Below, one piece after another: positions 22,050-30,968 of a stretch of DNA of 64,000 nt. The DNA is taken from the NCBI GenBank assembly GCA_017303635.1, contig JAFLCG010000004.1, forward strand, positions 372,001 to 436,000, written 5' to 3'. Both the position numbers and the translations under genes were made by a program. How positions within the stretch are numbered: position 1 is the stretch's first letter; every line of letters begins with the position of its first letter. The notes under the pieces were generated by a model. The model saw nothing but the letters and a program-made list of their open reading frames with translations, was not told where the DNA came from and searched no databases. This DNA is from Anaerolineae bacterium. GTDB lineage: Bacteria; Chloroflexota; Anaerolineae; Aggregatilineales; Phototrophicaceae.

Positions 22050-24599
22050 ATGGTGATTCCGCAGCGCACCCGTCTGCAACAAGAGACACCCGCACCACAG
22101 CTTTCTGGTGAGCATCCTACGCCGGAACGCTTGTCTGCGCCCCCTGTCCCCTCCATTGATACACAAGCCGCTTTGCAGCAGGCTACTACCTTGCTGCGTC
22201 AACCTGTGACCGGTCGCGGCGGCTCGCTCCAGCGCAGTTTAATCCGCCTGCAACAGACCCAGGGCAACCAGGGCGTCCAGCGACTAATGCGGGCTGCACA
22301 GGGGTCAGTGGGTGGTGTTGCCCCAGGGGTTGAATCGGCTATCCAGCATTCGAGGGGCTTGGGACATGGCTTGGATCACAGCACCCAGGCGCAGATGGAA
22401 ACTGCCTTCGGGACGGACTTCAGCCATGTTCGCCTCCACACGGGGTCAGATGCTGATGTCCTTAGTCAATCCCTGGCGGCGCGAGCCTTCACCACTGGCT
22501 CGGACATCTACTTCCGGCACGGTGAATACAACCCTGGCACCTCCGGCGGTCTGTCTCTTCTGGCGCATGAACTGACGCATGTGGTTCAACAGCGGGGCGT
22601 GGCTCCGCAGGCCAAGCTGACGGTCAACATGCCAGGGGATGTGTACGAGCAGGAAGCGGATGCGGTGGCGGAACAGGTGGGGCAATTAGCGAAAAATCCG
22701 GTGAGGAATCGACCGCCTCAGCAGTCATTCCAACGTAAATTTATTCAAAGGCAGACACAGAACTCGGGCCAGCCGGCAAGCTCTGACAAAGCCAAACTGG
22801 ATCAGCTACACAACGCCGTTCGTATCATCGAGAATAAATTCCTGATAGACAAAGGACGGCGTGACGAGCAGGAGAAAATAAACAAGGATCAATGGGCTGT
22901 TTCATGGACAGCGGAAGCCGCTGGCAGTATAGCTGGTGCATTTCGTGGGGAGGGATTGCATAGCTTAAATATTCCTGACAAGAGTTTGTGGAATATGCCC
23001 GACCGGTTGCTCAAAGAAGTCAAAGAGTATATCAAAGCCGGTGATGTCATAAGGGCAGCACATAGTCTTCAGAATCTTGTCGATGTTTACACCACAGTAC
23101 ATGAGCAACTTTACCACTATATCGAAGGGGTTATTGGTGGTGCCGAGATTAGTCAGACCGGGTTGGAAGCTCTGGCTACAGCTGGTGCGATTGCGGCTTC
23201 CGTCGCAACCGGCGGGACAACCGGCCTGCTGGTCGGCGCTGGGTATGCTGCTGGTCAACGCATTGCCGGAGAAGTGAAGGGAGTCCTTATCGGTACTCAA
23301 CAGAAAATTGATTGGGCTGCTATCGGTTTTGATGCACTCTTTGCAATCGCAGCAGGAAAATTGGGTGGGAAACTCGGCGGGAAATTAGCCGAAAAGCTGG
23401 GGATCGTCATTGCTGCCCGAAGCGGAGGACAAGTTACAGCCAGAGCTGTTACCTCAGTGATTGTTGGGCGACTTTCAGCAGTAGTGCATGCATCTGCCCG
23501 TGAAGTATTCGACAGTATTCGTTGGGATACACAATTGACGGTTGATGGTGTGATTGATCGGATAGTAGCCCAACTGACTCTAAAGGCAGTGTTTGTGGAT
23601 TTAGTCACCCATGCGGTTGGAGAAGTCGTGCATCCTCAGCCGCCAGCGCGCCCCAAACTGCCGCCCCCCAAACTCGTTCCAAAACCTACAGAGACGCCCA
23701 CTACTTCATCGCTTCCTGAACGGGTTCCAGAAAGTAGGCCGAGGGAACTACCCGCTCAGGGTCATAATGTTATTTCTCTACCAACCCGCTCAGGACAACA
23801 TACTGGCAGAGCAACTTCCGAGCCATTTCCGGCTCGCGATGAAGCGACTGCAAGAGCGTTTGTACCAGAACCCACGGTAGCTCCTGCTCCTAGCCCAGTT
23901 CCGAATCTCAAGCTTGTACCAGATCCATTACCCTCCTCGTCATCGGCCAAATCGCCTGAACCCTTTAATCCACATGCGGGTGTCGCTGTGGCTGCTGTAA
24001 ACGAGGCCACCCCGAAGAAGAAACAACCGACCAGACGACCAATTAGGCTTATACTCCCGTCAGTCAAAGCTATCCATTTAGAGCCCTATAGAAAATATGC
24101 ATGGGCTGGAGCTTTAGTTCACCATAAGAGTAAAGAAAAACGGAAAGGCGTTAGTCAGACTGGTAAATGGGATGCGGGTATGAAGCCCGGTAGGCCAGAA
24201 GGCATGGATCAATCCGTTTTTGAGCGCGGTCTTAATTTGGGATTAACACCTAGGCAAATATTTCGTCCAAATTGGGATCGTTTTGGCGCAAGATTAAAAG
24301 ATCCTACGGAAGTTGATCACATTATTGAAATTCAGCTCGCCCCACCTGGTAATCAAGGCTTCTGGGACAATATTCCCAATTATGAGTTACTTGATAGAGA
24401 TTCGAATGGAGCAAGCGGCAGAGAATTAAGAGCAAACATCATAAACGAGCGAAAAGAACTAGCTGCAGAAACCAACGATCCGACGTGGCTTGAAAAGCCG
24501 CTAAAGTTTGAAGAAGTTGTTGCCAATAGTGGGCCACAAGGAACACGTTGGCTATGGGATGAAATTAGGACAGGTGAACACTTAGACGTTTATCCTTGA
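22050..24599 (+). CDS. eCIS effector 2: DUF4157, hydrophobic middle, HNH-type nuclease end
   Basis: 849 residues from ATG 22050, with AGAGGAG upstream. The frame also opens at 22020. Residues 1-210 copy the DUF4157 module of effector 1 (HELTHVVQQ near residue 173). Residues ~370-470 are Gly/Ala-rich and hydrophobic (GAIAASVATGGTTGLLVGAG), like a membrane-translocation or pore segment. Then comes a proline-rich linker (~530-640) and a basic C-terminus. The last ~100 residues contain EVDHIIEIQLAP and NYELLDRDSNGASGRELRAN, resembling an HNH/colicin-like nuclease with His-Asn metal ligands. Predicted DNA-degrading toxin. No immunity gene follows, as expected if the target is not a sibling bacterium. 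Confidence 0.75.
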   Translation: MVIPQRTRLQQETPAPQLSGEHPTPERLSAPPVPSIDTQAALQQATTLLRQPVTGRGGSLQRSLIRLQQTQGNQGVQRLMRAAQGSVGGVAPGVESAIQHSRGLGHGLDHSTQAQMETAFGTDFSHVRLHTGSDADVLSQSLAARAFTTGSDIYFRHGEYNPGTSGGLSLLAHELTHVVQQRGVAPQAKLTVNMPGDVYEQEADAVAEQVGQLAKNPVRNRPPQQSFQRKFIQRQTQNSGQPASSDKAKLDQLHNAVRIIENKFLIDKGRRDEQEKINKDQWAVSWTAEAAGSIAGAFRGEGLHSLNIPDKSLWNMPDRLLKEVKEYIKAGDVIRAAHSLQNLVDVYTTVHEQLYHYIEGVIGGAEISQTGLEALATAGAIAASVATGGTTGLLVGAGYAAGQRIAGEVKGVLIGTQQKIDWAAIGFDALFAIAAGKLGGKLGGKLAEKLGIVIAARSGGQVTARAVTSVIVGRLSAVVHASAREVFDSIRWDTQLTVDGVIDRIVAQLTLKAVFVDLVTHAVGEVVHPQPPARPKLPPPKLVPKPTETPTTSSLPERVPESRPRELPAQGHNVISLPTRSGQHTGRATSEPFPARDEATARAFVPEPTVAPAPSPVPNLKLVPDPLPSSSSAKSPEPFNPHAGVAVAAVNEATPKKKQPTRRPIRLILPSVKAIHLEPYRKYAWAGALVHHKSKEKRKGVSQTGKWDAGMKPGRPEGMDQSVFERGLNLGLTPRQIFRPNWDRFGARLKDPTEVDHIIEIQLAPPGNQGFWDNIPNYELLDRDSNGASGRELRANIINERKELAAETNDPTWLEKPLKFEEVVANSGPQGTRWLWDEIRTGEHLDVYP

Positions 24600-24654
24600 T
24601 GAAGCACACTACTCTGCAGATGATAACTTGTGGAGATTAAGAAGTCACCAGACC

Positions 24655-25245
24655 ATGATCGACGACCTGGACAAATCCCTCGAAAAGCTGCTCAAGACCT
24701 ACCTGCCCCCGGCACTGGTCAGCGGGGTGGCGATCAGCTTTGCCGCGCCGGATAACCAGTTCCCGCCATCGACAGTCAAGCTGCCAGCCGTTGATCTGTT
24801 CCTATACGATGTGCGGGAAAACCGCGACCTGCGGGATACCACCTGGGAGGTCGAGCGCAACGGCAATATGGCCCGGCGCATCCCGGCCCCGGTGCGGGTG
24901 GATTGCTCCTATCTGGTGACAGCCTGGGCCAGCGGCAGCGTTCCCAATCCCGCCCAGGATGAGCATCGACTGCTCGGCGAGGTCATGCGAGTGCTGTTAC
25001 GTTTTTCCACGCTCCCGGAGGATGTTCTTCAGGGCAGTCTGGTCAACCAGGAGCTACCGCTGCCGACGAGCAGCCTACAGTCAGGAAAACTGCAAAGCCT
25101 GGGCGAGTTCTGGCAGGCTATGGGTGGGAAGCCAAAGGCCTCTCTGCACTATATGGTGACACTGACGGTTACACCTGTTGAGGCAGGCGTTGCCGGGCCA
25201 GTTGTGCAAGAACATATCATTAAGCTAGAACTTAAGGAGTCATAG
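24655..25245 (+). CDS. eCIS DUF4255 protein (Afp16/Pvc16-like)
   Basis: 196 residues from ATG 24655 (MIDDLDKSLEKLL). An upstream GTG/ATG frame adds nine unlikely residues. The DUF4255 family is recognised by the N-terminal helix, PAVDLFLYDVRENRDLRD, and the RVDCSYLVTAW-EHRLLGEVMRVLLRF block. In characterised eCIS this protein caps or terminates the tube and sheath at the distal end and fixes length with the ATPase. It is placed between effectors and sheath genes, the normal neighbourhood. Confidence 0.8.
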   Translation: MIDDLDKSLEKLLKTYLPPALVSGVAISFAAPDNQFPPSTVKLPAVDLFLYDVRENRDLRDTTWEVERNGNMARRIPAPVRVDCSYLVTAWASGSVPNPAQDEHRLLGEVMRVLLRFSTLPEDVLQGSLVNQELPLPTSSLQSGKLQSLGEFWQAMGGKPKASLHYMVTLTVTPVEAGVAGPVVQEHIIKLELKES

Positions 25246-25303
25246 CCAAACTTGACGTAAATTATCACTTTTTCACCGCAACTTTCCGAAGGGAGTAGAG
25301 CAT

Positions 25304-26506
25304 ATGCCGCAGTATCTTTCACCCGGTGTCTATGTTGAAGAAGTCCCCTCCGGCCTAAACGTCATCGCCGGGGTCAGCACCAGCGTGGCCGGGTTCGTCG
25401 GGCGGGTGGCGGATAATGTCACGTTGCCGCCAATACCGGGCAAGTTCGAAAAGAAGGCTAATTCTGAAGAACTTGACCCAGAGAAGCCGATCCGATATAG
25501 CGTGGCTGATGTTGGTGAGCCTTACCTCGTAACCAGTTGGGACGCATTCAAAACGCGCTTTGGCGATTTCCAGGCGGGCAACAGTGTTCTGGCGCACGCG
25601 GTCTACGGCTTTTTCAATAATGGTGGTACCCGTTGCTGGGTCGCACGGGTCAATAGCGCCAATCTAACTACCAAAGGTGTGCAGGACACGCTGGCAACTT
25701 TTGAGGCCATTGACGAAATTTCGTTGGTCATTGTGCCGGGTGCTTCGGAAGCAGCTACCCAGCAAGCTACCATAGACCATTGTGCCAAAATGGGCGACCG
25801 TTTTGCCATCCTGGATGGGCAGGAAGTCCCGAACGCCTATACACCGGCGCTGGTGAAGGGCGCGGTGAGCAATAGTGATTACGCGGCCATGTACTTCCCA
25901 TACATCCAGGTCTATGACCCGGCATCTGATGATCTTATCTACGTGCCACCCAGCGGGCATATGGCTGGGGTTTATGCACGGGTGGATGGTCAGCGTGGAG
26001 TCCATAAGGCCCCGGCGAATGAGCCTATTCGTGGTGCAGTCGGACTCGAATGGAAATTGAGCAAAGCCGATCAGGATGGACTCAACCCAGCAGGGATCAA
26101 TGTGATCCGGGAGATGAATGGGCGCATACTGGTGTGGGGCGCACGTACCCTCGGCGGTGATGCCAACGGTGAGTGGAAATATGTCAACGTGCGGCGGTTG
26201 TTCCTCTATCTGCGTGAATCGCTGGATGAAGGCACACAGTGGGTGGTCTTCGAGCCGAATGACCGTAACCTGTGGGCGAAAATCCGCCTGAACGTCACCG
26301 CATTCCTGTCGATTGTGTGGAAGGATGGGGCGCTCTTTGGCAGCAGTCCGGCGGAAGCCTTTTACGTGCGCTGCGACGACACGAACAATCCGGCAGCCGT
26401 GCGCGATCTGGGGCAGGTCATCACCGAGATTGGGGTGGCCGTGAATAAACCGGCAGAGTTTGTCATCTTCCGCATCAGTCAATGGGCTGGGCCATCGGCT
26501 ACCTAA
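25304..26506 (+). CDS. Contractile sheath protein 1
   Basis: 400 residues starting MPQYLSPGVYVEEVPSG, the signature N-terminus of contractile tail sheath proteins (extended arm that links subunits), followed by GVSTSVAGFVGRV. The C-terminal conserved region includes GVYARVDGQRGVHKAPANEP, VWGARTLGG, VNVRRLFLYL and YVRCDDTNNP. Subunits stack around the inner tube and contract to drive it into the target. The ribosome site GAAGGGAG precedes the start. This is the first of two different sheaths, as in other eCIS with two or three sheath paralogues. Confidence 0.93.
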   Translation: MPQYLSPGVYVEEVPSGLNVIAGVSTSVAGFVGRVADNVTLPPIPGKFEKKANSEELDPEKPIRYSVADVGEPYLVTSWDAFKTRFGDFQAGNSVLAHAVYGFFNNGGTRCWVARVNSANLTTKGVQDTLATFEAIDEISLVIVPGASEAATQQATIDHCAKMGDRFAILDGQEVPNAYTPALVKGAVSNSDYAAMYFPYIQVYDPASDDLIYVPPSGHMAGVYARVDGQRGVHKAPANEPIRGAVGLEWKLSKADQDGLNPAGINVIREMNGRILVWGARTLGGDANGEWKYVNVRRLFLYLRESLDEGTQWVVFEPNDRNLWAKIRLNVTAFLSIVWKDGALFGSSPAEAFYVRCDDTNNPAAVRDLGQVITEIGVAVNKPAEFVIFRISQWAGPSAT

Positions 26507-26514
26507 GGCGTGTG

Positions 26515-27717
26515 ATGCAAACCTTACGTACCCCCGGAGTCTATTGGCAGGAGATTACCATCCAACCGCCACCGCTGTTGGAGACGGGTGTGCCTGCCTT
26601 CCTGGGCTATGTCGTGCCACAGCAGGCCGACCGTTACAACCGGCCAGTCAAACTGAATACCTGGCCGCAATTCGCCAATCACTTCAAGCCTGAGGCCAAT
26701 CCATCCAGTTATGTCATGGATTGTGTCCAGGCGTTCTTCGAAAATGGTGGACGGCGCTGCTATGTGGTGCCACTGGAGCCAGTGACGACCTCTACAAATG
26801 CTATCGCATCTCTGTCGAAAGGCTTGGATGCTATTGGGCAGTTGGATGATCTGGACATCGTCTGTGCGCCGGATGTCATGCTGCCCCTCGTAGAGACGTT
26901 TAGGGCTGATCGCCAACGCTATCAATTTGATTTACTGACACTGCGCCGAACTGCTCAGGAAATGCAGCGTCGAATCCTGAGCCACTGTGACTCGCTGGGC
27001 AACCGTATCGCCCTGCTGGATTCCTATCCTTTCTATGATGAGTTGTCTTGTACTCCGGCGGAAGTGGTGCAACAGCGCGGTGGATTAGAAGCTGCTAACG
27101 GGGCGCTCTACTACCCCTGGGTGCAGTTAGCCTCGGGGCGGTCCGTGCCGCCCTGCGGTCATATTGCCGGGATAATCGCCCAAACCGACCAGACCATCGG
27201 TGTTCACAAAGCCCCCGCTAACCACATGCTCACCGGTGTGGTAGACATTGCCTATCCACTCGACGACACCATCAACGGCGAGCTATATCCACAACAGATC
27301 AATTGCTTGCGGGCCTTCAGCGGGCGCGGGGTGCGGGTGTGGGGCGCACGCACCTTGCAGACCAATACACGCTGGGCATTTGTCAACAACCGGCGTCTGC
27401 TGTTAACCGTTGGTCGCTGGATTCAATTGATTCTGACAGAGGCGACCTTTGAAGCCAACACCCCCATGCTCTGGGCGCAGATTGAGCGTGAGGTGGGCGC
27501 ATATCTGAATACTTTGCTGCTGGGCGGGGCCTTGACGGGTAGTTCTGCGGAAGAAGCCTATTACGTCCGCTGCAATGCAGATACCAATCCACCAGCAGCA
27601 CGAGAAAACGGTATGGTCATTGCCCAAGTCGGTCTGGCATTGACTGTACCCAATGAGTTTATTGAAGCGCGTGTGGTCATCCATGCCAGCAACGCGCAGT
27701 TTATCCTGCCTGAATAA
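26515..27717 (+). CDS. Contractile sheath protein 2
   Basis: 400 residues from ATG 26515 (MQTLRTPGVYWQEIT), 8 bp after sheath 1. The frame extends to 26482 but would overlap it. It shares the sheath C-terminal motifs HKAPANHML, VWGARTLQ, VNNRRLLLTV and YYVRCNADTNPP, with a divergent middle. In other eCIS a minor sheath paralogue sits at the baseplate end; the same role is likely but not shown. Confidence 0.9.
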   Translation: MQTLRTPGVYWQEITIQPPPLLETGVPAFLGYVVPQQADRYNRPVKLNTWPQFANHFKPEANPSSYVMDCVQAFFENGGRRCYVVPLEPVTTSTNAIASLSKGLDAIGQLDDLDIVCAPDVMLPLVETFRADRQRYQFDLLTLRRTAQEMQRRILSHCDSLGNRIALLDSYPFYDELSCTPAEVVQQRGGLEAANGALYYPWVQLASGRSVPPCGHIAGIIAQTDQTIGVHKAPANHMLTGVVDIAYPLDDTINGELYPQQINCLRAFSGRGVRVWGARTLQTNTRWAFVNNRRLLLTVGRWIQLILTEATFEANTPMLWAQIEREVGAYLNTLLLGGALTGSSAEEAYYVRCNADTNPPAARENGMVIAQVGLALTVPNEFIEARVVIHASNAQFILPE

Positions 27718-27744
27718 GATTCTCTGAGGAGGCATGAAGCGATT

Positions 27745-28188
27745 ATGGCACGCAAAGACCCGTATAATTCCTACAATTTCCGTGTGGAAATTGGTGGTAT
27801 CGTCCGCGCCGGGTTCCGGGAATGCTCAGGCTTGGACACCAGCCAGGACCCGATTGACTACCGGGAAGGCACGGATGTTGGCAATGTAGCCGCCCGCAAT
27901 ACCGCCCGCAAGCTGCCGGGCATGACCAAGTTTTCTAACATCACGCTCAAGTGGGGCATGAGTGACGATAAAGATTTGTGGGAATGGCGCAAGAAGGTCA
28001 CGGAAGGCAAAGTGCAGCGGGTCAGCGGGTCGATCATCCTGCTAGATGATGTTGGCGAAGAAAAAGCCCGCTGGAACTTTTTTGAAGGCTGGCCGAGCAA
28101 ATGGACGGGGCCGAGCTTCAATGCCACTGGCAACGAAATCGCAATTGAAACATTGGAAATTGTGCATGAAGGGTTAACAAGAGCGTGA
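27745..28188 (+). CDS. Inner tube protein 1 (gp19-like)
   Basis: 147 residues with the T4 gp19/Hcp-like tube fold: DPYNSYNFRVEIGGIVRAGF at the N-terminus, ECSGLD, then ITLKWGMSDDKDLWEW and the C-terminal AIETLEIVHEGL. Hexameric rings form the needle expelled on contraction. A good GAGGAGG site lies ~15 bp upstream. It overlaps the next gene by 4 bp. Confidence 0.9.
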   Translation: MARKDPYNSYNFRVEIGGIVRAGFRECSGLDTSQDPIDYREGTDVGNVAARNTARKLPGMTKFSNITLKWGMSDDKDLWEWRKKVTEGKVQRVSGSIILLDDVGEEKARWNFFEGWPSKWTGPSFNATGNEIAIETLEIVHEGLTRA

Positions 28189-28553
28189 GTTTGCAAACCG
28201 AGTTTCCTTTTGTGCTGCCACGCGGTTATGTGGATGATGAAGGCATTTCGCACCGTGATGGGGTAATGCGGTTGGCGACTGCCTATGACGAAATCGCCCC
28301 GATGAAAGACCCCCGTGTGCAGAATAATCCTGCTTATCTAGCAATTATTCTCCTCTCAAGGGTCATCATTCGGCTGGGCAATGTGGAGCATATCAATCCG
28401 AAGGTGATTGAGAATCTGTTCGCGGCAGATATGGCGTACTTGCAGGATTTCTATCGGCGTATCAATGAACAGGGCCATACCCGCCTGCAGGTCACTTGCC
28501 CGCATTGCAGCAAGGATTTTGAGGTGGAGACTGCCCCGCTGGGGGAATCCTGA
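28185..28553 (+). CDS. Conserved eCIS tail-assembly protein with zinc-ribbon-like C-terminus
   Basis: A 122-residue protein at the position where contractile tails and eCIS often encode a small assembly/chaperone protein between tube genes. The N-terminal half contains DGVMRLATAYDEIAPMKDPR and LLSRVIIRLG; the C-terminus has a CPHC pair (VTCPHCSKDFEVE), half of a zinc ribbon. It starts inside the stop of tube 1 and its own stop overlaps the next small gene's CTG start, so it is tightly coupled. Likely a tail assembly factor; molecular role unknown. Confidence 0.65.
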   Translation: MSLQTEFPFVLPRGYVDDEGISHRDGVMRLATAYDEIAPMKDPRVQNNPAYLAIILLSRVIIRLGNVEHINPKVIENLFAADMAYLQDFYRRINEQGHTRLQVTCPHCSKDFEVETAPLGES

Positions 28554-28717
28554 GCTACCCCTCGGAGCGGCTGTTCGAGGAGGTAGCTTACATCGCATTT
28601 CACTTTCACTGGCCTTACGAAACGATCCTCAAGCTGGAACACCGGGATCGGCAGCGTTGGGTACAGGAAATAGCCAAAATTAATGACCGGATCAATCGGG
28701 ATAGCGAAGGGCCATAA
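28550..28717 (+). CDS. Small eCIS protein (DUF6760-like), probable CTG start
   Basis: A 55-residue frame starting LSYPSERLFEEVAYIAFHFH and ending KINDRINRDSEGP plus TAA. Small proteins of this kind (YPSERLFEEVA, HWPYETILKLEHRDRQRWV) occur between the two tube genes in many eCIS loci. No ATG, GTG or TTG exists between the previous in-frame stop and this homology. The only plausible start is CTG at 28550, overlapping the TGA of the preceding gene, with GGGGGA just upstream. Translation is probably coupled. The next gene begins 3 bp later. Confidence 0.65.
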   Translation: MSYPSERLFEEVAYIAFHFHWPYETILKLEHRDRQRWVQEIAKINDRINRDSEGP

Positions 28718-28720
28718 AAC

Positions 28721-29164
28721 GTGGCAACCGGTAAGCGCAAAGACCCTTATCTGGGCTTCAACTTCCAGATCGAAATACAGGGGCTGGTGGTAGGAGGCTT
28801 CATGGAAGTCAGCGGCCTGCAATTGGAAATCCAGATTAAGGAGTACCAGGAAGGTGGGCAAAATGCCTTTGTGCATAAGCTACCCGGCCCGGCACGCTTT
28901 CCCGGAAACCTGACTCTCAAGCGGGGATTATCGGATTCCGATCTGCTTTGGGATTGGCAAAGCAAGGTCGCTGCAGGGAACATCCAGCGTCGCAATGGCT
29001 CAGTCATTCTTCTGGATGAAACCGGCGTGGAGAAGTTACGGTGGAACTTTTTTAATGCCTACCCGGTGCGCTGGAATGGGCCGCAGTTTAATGCGGAAAC
29101 AGCCAGTGTTGCTTTTGAGACGCTTGAATTGGCCCACACAGGCATACAACAGGTACGTCGCTGA
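28721..29164 (+). CDS. Inner tube protein 2 (gp19-like)
   Basis: 147 residues from GTG 28721, paralogous to tube 1: DPYLGFNFQIEIQGLVVGGF, EVSGLQ, LTLKRGLSDSDLLWDWQ, and FETLELAHTGI at the end. In eCIS with two tubes, the second usually forms the ring joining tube to hub. Its stop overlaps the ATG of the next gene (TGATG). Confidence 0.88.
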   Translation: MATGKRKDPYLGFNFQIEIQGLVVGGFMEVSGLQLEIQIKEYQEGGQNAFVHKLPGPARFPGNLTLKRGLSDSDLLWDWQSKVAAGNIQRRNGSVILLDETGVEKLRWNFFNAYPVRWNGPQFNAETASVAFETLELAHTGIQQVRR

Positions 29165-30279
29165 TGGCAACGAGTTCCCAGAGTCCATTAATTGATGCCA
29201 GGGAGGAACTGGGCAAACAACTCTGGCTGCGGCATACGCAGCCCGGCTTGATCGCGACAGCCACCCCGACTATTCAGAGACAGCTTGGATTACGCACGCC
29301 CACTTTTGTCAGCCACATCCTGGGACGCTGGGGGCACCAGGACTATACGCCATCACCAGATGCCATGCCCGTTGTTCAACCACACGCAGTTGAACCAATA
29401 GCGACCAATACCGAATCAGAATCGACTTCGCCAGGGTCACAAGCCTACACGTTAACTCCATTGTCCGCGACTACGCCCCCAAGCCCTGATCGTCCGACTT
29501 TCACTATGCCGACAAGGTCAGTTGAGTTATCCACTCTGATGCCAACTATCCAAAGGTCAATGGAGCCGTCGGAGTCCAGTTCGGCCCTGGTTCAAGCGCA
29601 GCCGCTCGTCACAAACTCTGCATCGGTATTGATCCAGCGCCAAACCTCATCACCCAACGATGATGCGGCTGATAGCAGCCTTTCACCCCTGCCGCTGGTT
29701 TTCACATCCGTGACAGTTGCCGCCGAGCACGCTGGGCCAGCGGAAATCGAGACTATCAATTCGGTTGATCTCCCGCTGGCGAAGACCTTCACGCCGCTCA
29801 CACAAGCTGGCATCACCCGCCAGGTTGACCTAGCCCAGCCGCTGGGACTACCATTGACGATGCCATTCACATCTCTGAATGACAGGCCGATGGCCCAAGA
29901 GGTGGAATCAAGGCGACAGGCAGACTTGCCGCTGGTCAAGCACTTAACTGCAAGCCCGGTTGGGGTCATCACCCGCCAAGTGGACTCGACCGTCCAGCTT
30001 TTTTCAGATGCTCAATCCACTGCACAACCTGTTACCGATGTGACTCGCAATGAGGGTAGGTTTCCACTGGTAGGTAGTCTATCCCTCGGAAGCATCCAAC
30101 GAACAATTGACACTGATCAGGAGGCTCTAGCCGAGGCCAACAACGCACCTAGCGTTGCCCCGGCGTATTTGCCTGACTCTGCCGCCGATTCAGATCAACT
30201 GGTCGATAAAGTGATCCGTAAGCTGCTGCGCCGTCTGGCCGTGGAAGGGGATCGCCGGGGGATCAAACGATGGTTCTAA
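29164..30279 (+). CDS. Low-complexity eCIS protein of unknown function
   Basis: A 371-residue Pro/Ser/Thr/Gln-rich protein, largely disordered. The middle has degenerate repeats of ~35-40 residues pairing DLPLxK-xxT with GxITRQVD (for example VDLPLAKTFTPLTQAGITRQ and DLPLVKHLTASPVGVITRQ), and several IQR/IQRQ motifs like those in the effector N-termini. The C-terminal ~35 residues are a basic helix (VIRKLLRRLAVEGDRRGIKR). It sits between tube 2 and the LysM adaptor and overlaps both neighbours. It could be a length-determining or cargo-binding lumen protein, since no ordinary tape measure is visible; that is inference. Confidence 0.5.
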   Translation: MATSSQSPLIDAREELGKQLWLRHTQPGLIATATPTIQRQLGLRTPTFVSHILGRWGHQDYTPSPDAMPVVQPHAVEPIATNTESESTSPGSQAYTLTPLSATTPPSPDRPTFTMPTRSVELSTLMPTIQRSMEPSESSSALVQAQPLVTNSASVLIQRQTSSPNDDAADSSLSPLPLVFTSVTVAAEHAGPAEIETINSVDLPLAKTFTPLTQAGITRQVDLAQPLGLPLTMPFTSLNDRPMAQEVESRRQADLPLVKHLTASPVGVITRQVDSTVQLFSDAQSTAQPVTDVTRNEGRFPLVGSLSLGSIQRTIDTDQEALAEANNAPSVAPAYLPDSAADSDQLVDKVIRKLLRRLAVEGDRRGIKRWF

Positions 30280-30968
30280 ATGCATTGATGGGTCGTCCCG
30301 GTGGGCTGCATAAGCTAAAAATCATCGTAAAGTTTCATAAGAAGGCTTTCTTGCCTGGCTGGATGATCGAAGCGCTCTTCAACCCCAGTGAAATCACCGT
30401 TCAGAAATCGATGAATTGGTCGACCGAAAAACTGCCTGGCAAGCAATCGCCGCAGAAGAGTTTCCGGCACGGCAACCCGGCGCAGCTAAGCCTGGATTTG
30501 TATTTTGATACGTATGCCGAAAAGCGGGATGTGCGATTGTTCACCAAACAGCTTGATACCCTGGTGACAATCACCGGGGAAAACCATGAGCCACCGCTTT
30601 GTACGCTCATCTGGGGGACTTTCGACATCAGCGGTGACTTGATGAGCCAATGGATTCTACGTAGCATGAGCCAGCGCTTCGATCTCTTCCTGCCGGATGG
30701 GACTCCGGTGCGGGCTACTGCATCCTGTACTTTTGAGCAGTTCCAGGAAGGCGCTCTACAAGCCAAGTTGCTCAATCTGATGTCCAGCGATGTGGATAAA
30801 GCCCACACCGTCCAGCGGGGGGAAACACTCAGCAGCATTGCCGCCCGCCACTATGATGATCCCGGTCAATGGCGGGTGATCGCTAAGGCCAACCAGATCA
30901 TCAACCCGCGCGAACTAAGCCCCGGTCAACGGCTCATCATACCCAAGCTCACACAGGGGCATGACTAA
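30270..30968 (+). CDS. eCIS tube-baseplate adaptor with LysM domain (Afp7-like)
   Basis: 232 residues. The N-terminal ~165 residues are the CIS tube/baseplate adaptor (FNPSEITVQKSMNW, LYFDTYAEKRDVR, WGTFDISGDLMSQW), and the C-terminal LysM (AHTVQRGETLSSIAARHYDD, then ELSPGQRLIIPK) runs from about residue 180. In phage and eCIS this protein joins the inner tube to the hub. It overlaps the preceding gene by 10 bp and shares one base with the next. Confidence 0.85.
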   Translation: MVLNALMGRPGGLHKLKIIVKFHKKAFLPGWMIEALFNPSEITVQKSMNWSTEKLPGKQSPQKSFRHGNPAQLSLDLYFDTYAEKRDVRLFTKQLDTLVTITGENHEPPLCTLIWGTFDISGDLMSQWILRSMSQRFDLFLPDGTPVRATASCTFEQFQEGALQAKLLNLMSSDVDKAHTVQRGETLSSIAARHYDDPGQWRVIAKANQIINPRELSPGQRLIIPKLTQGHD

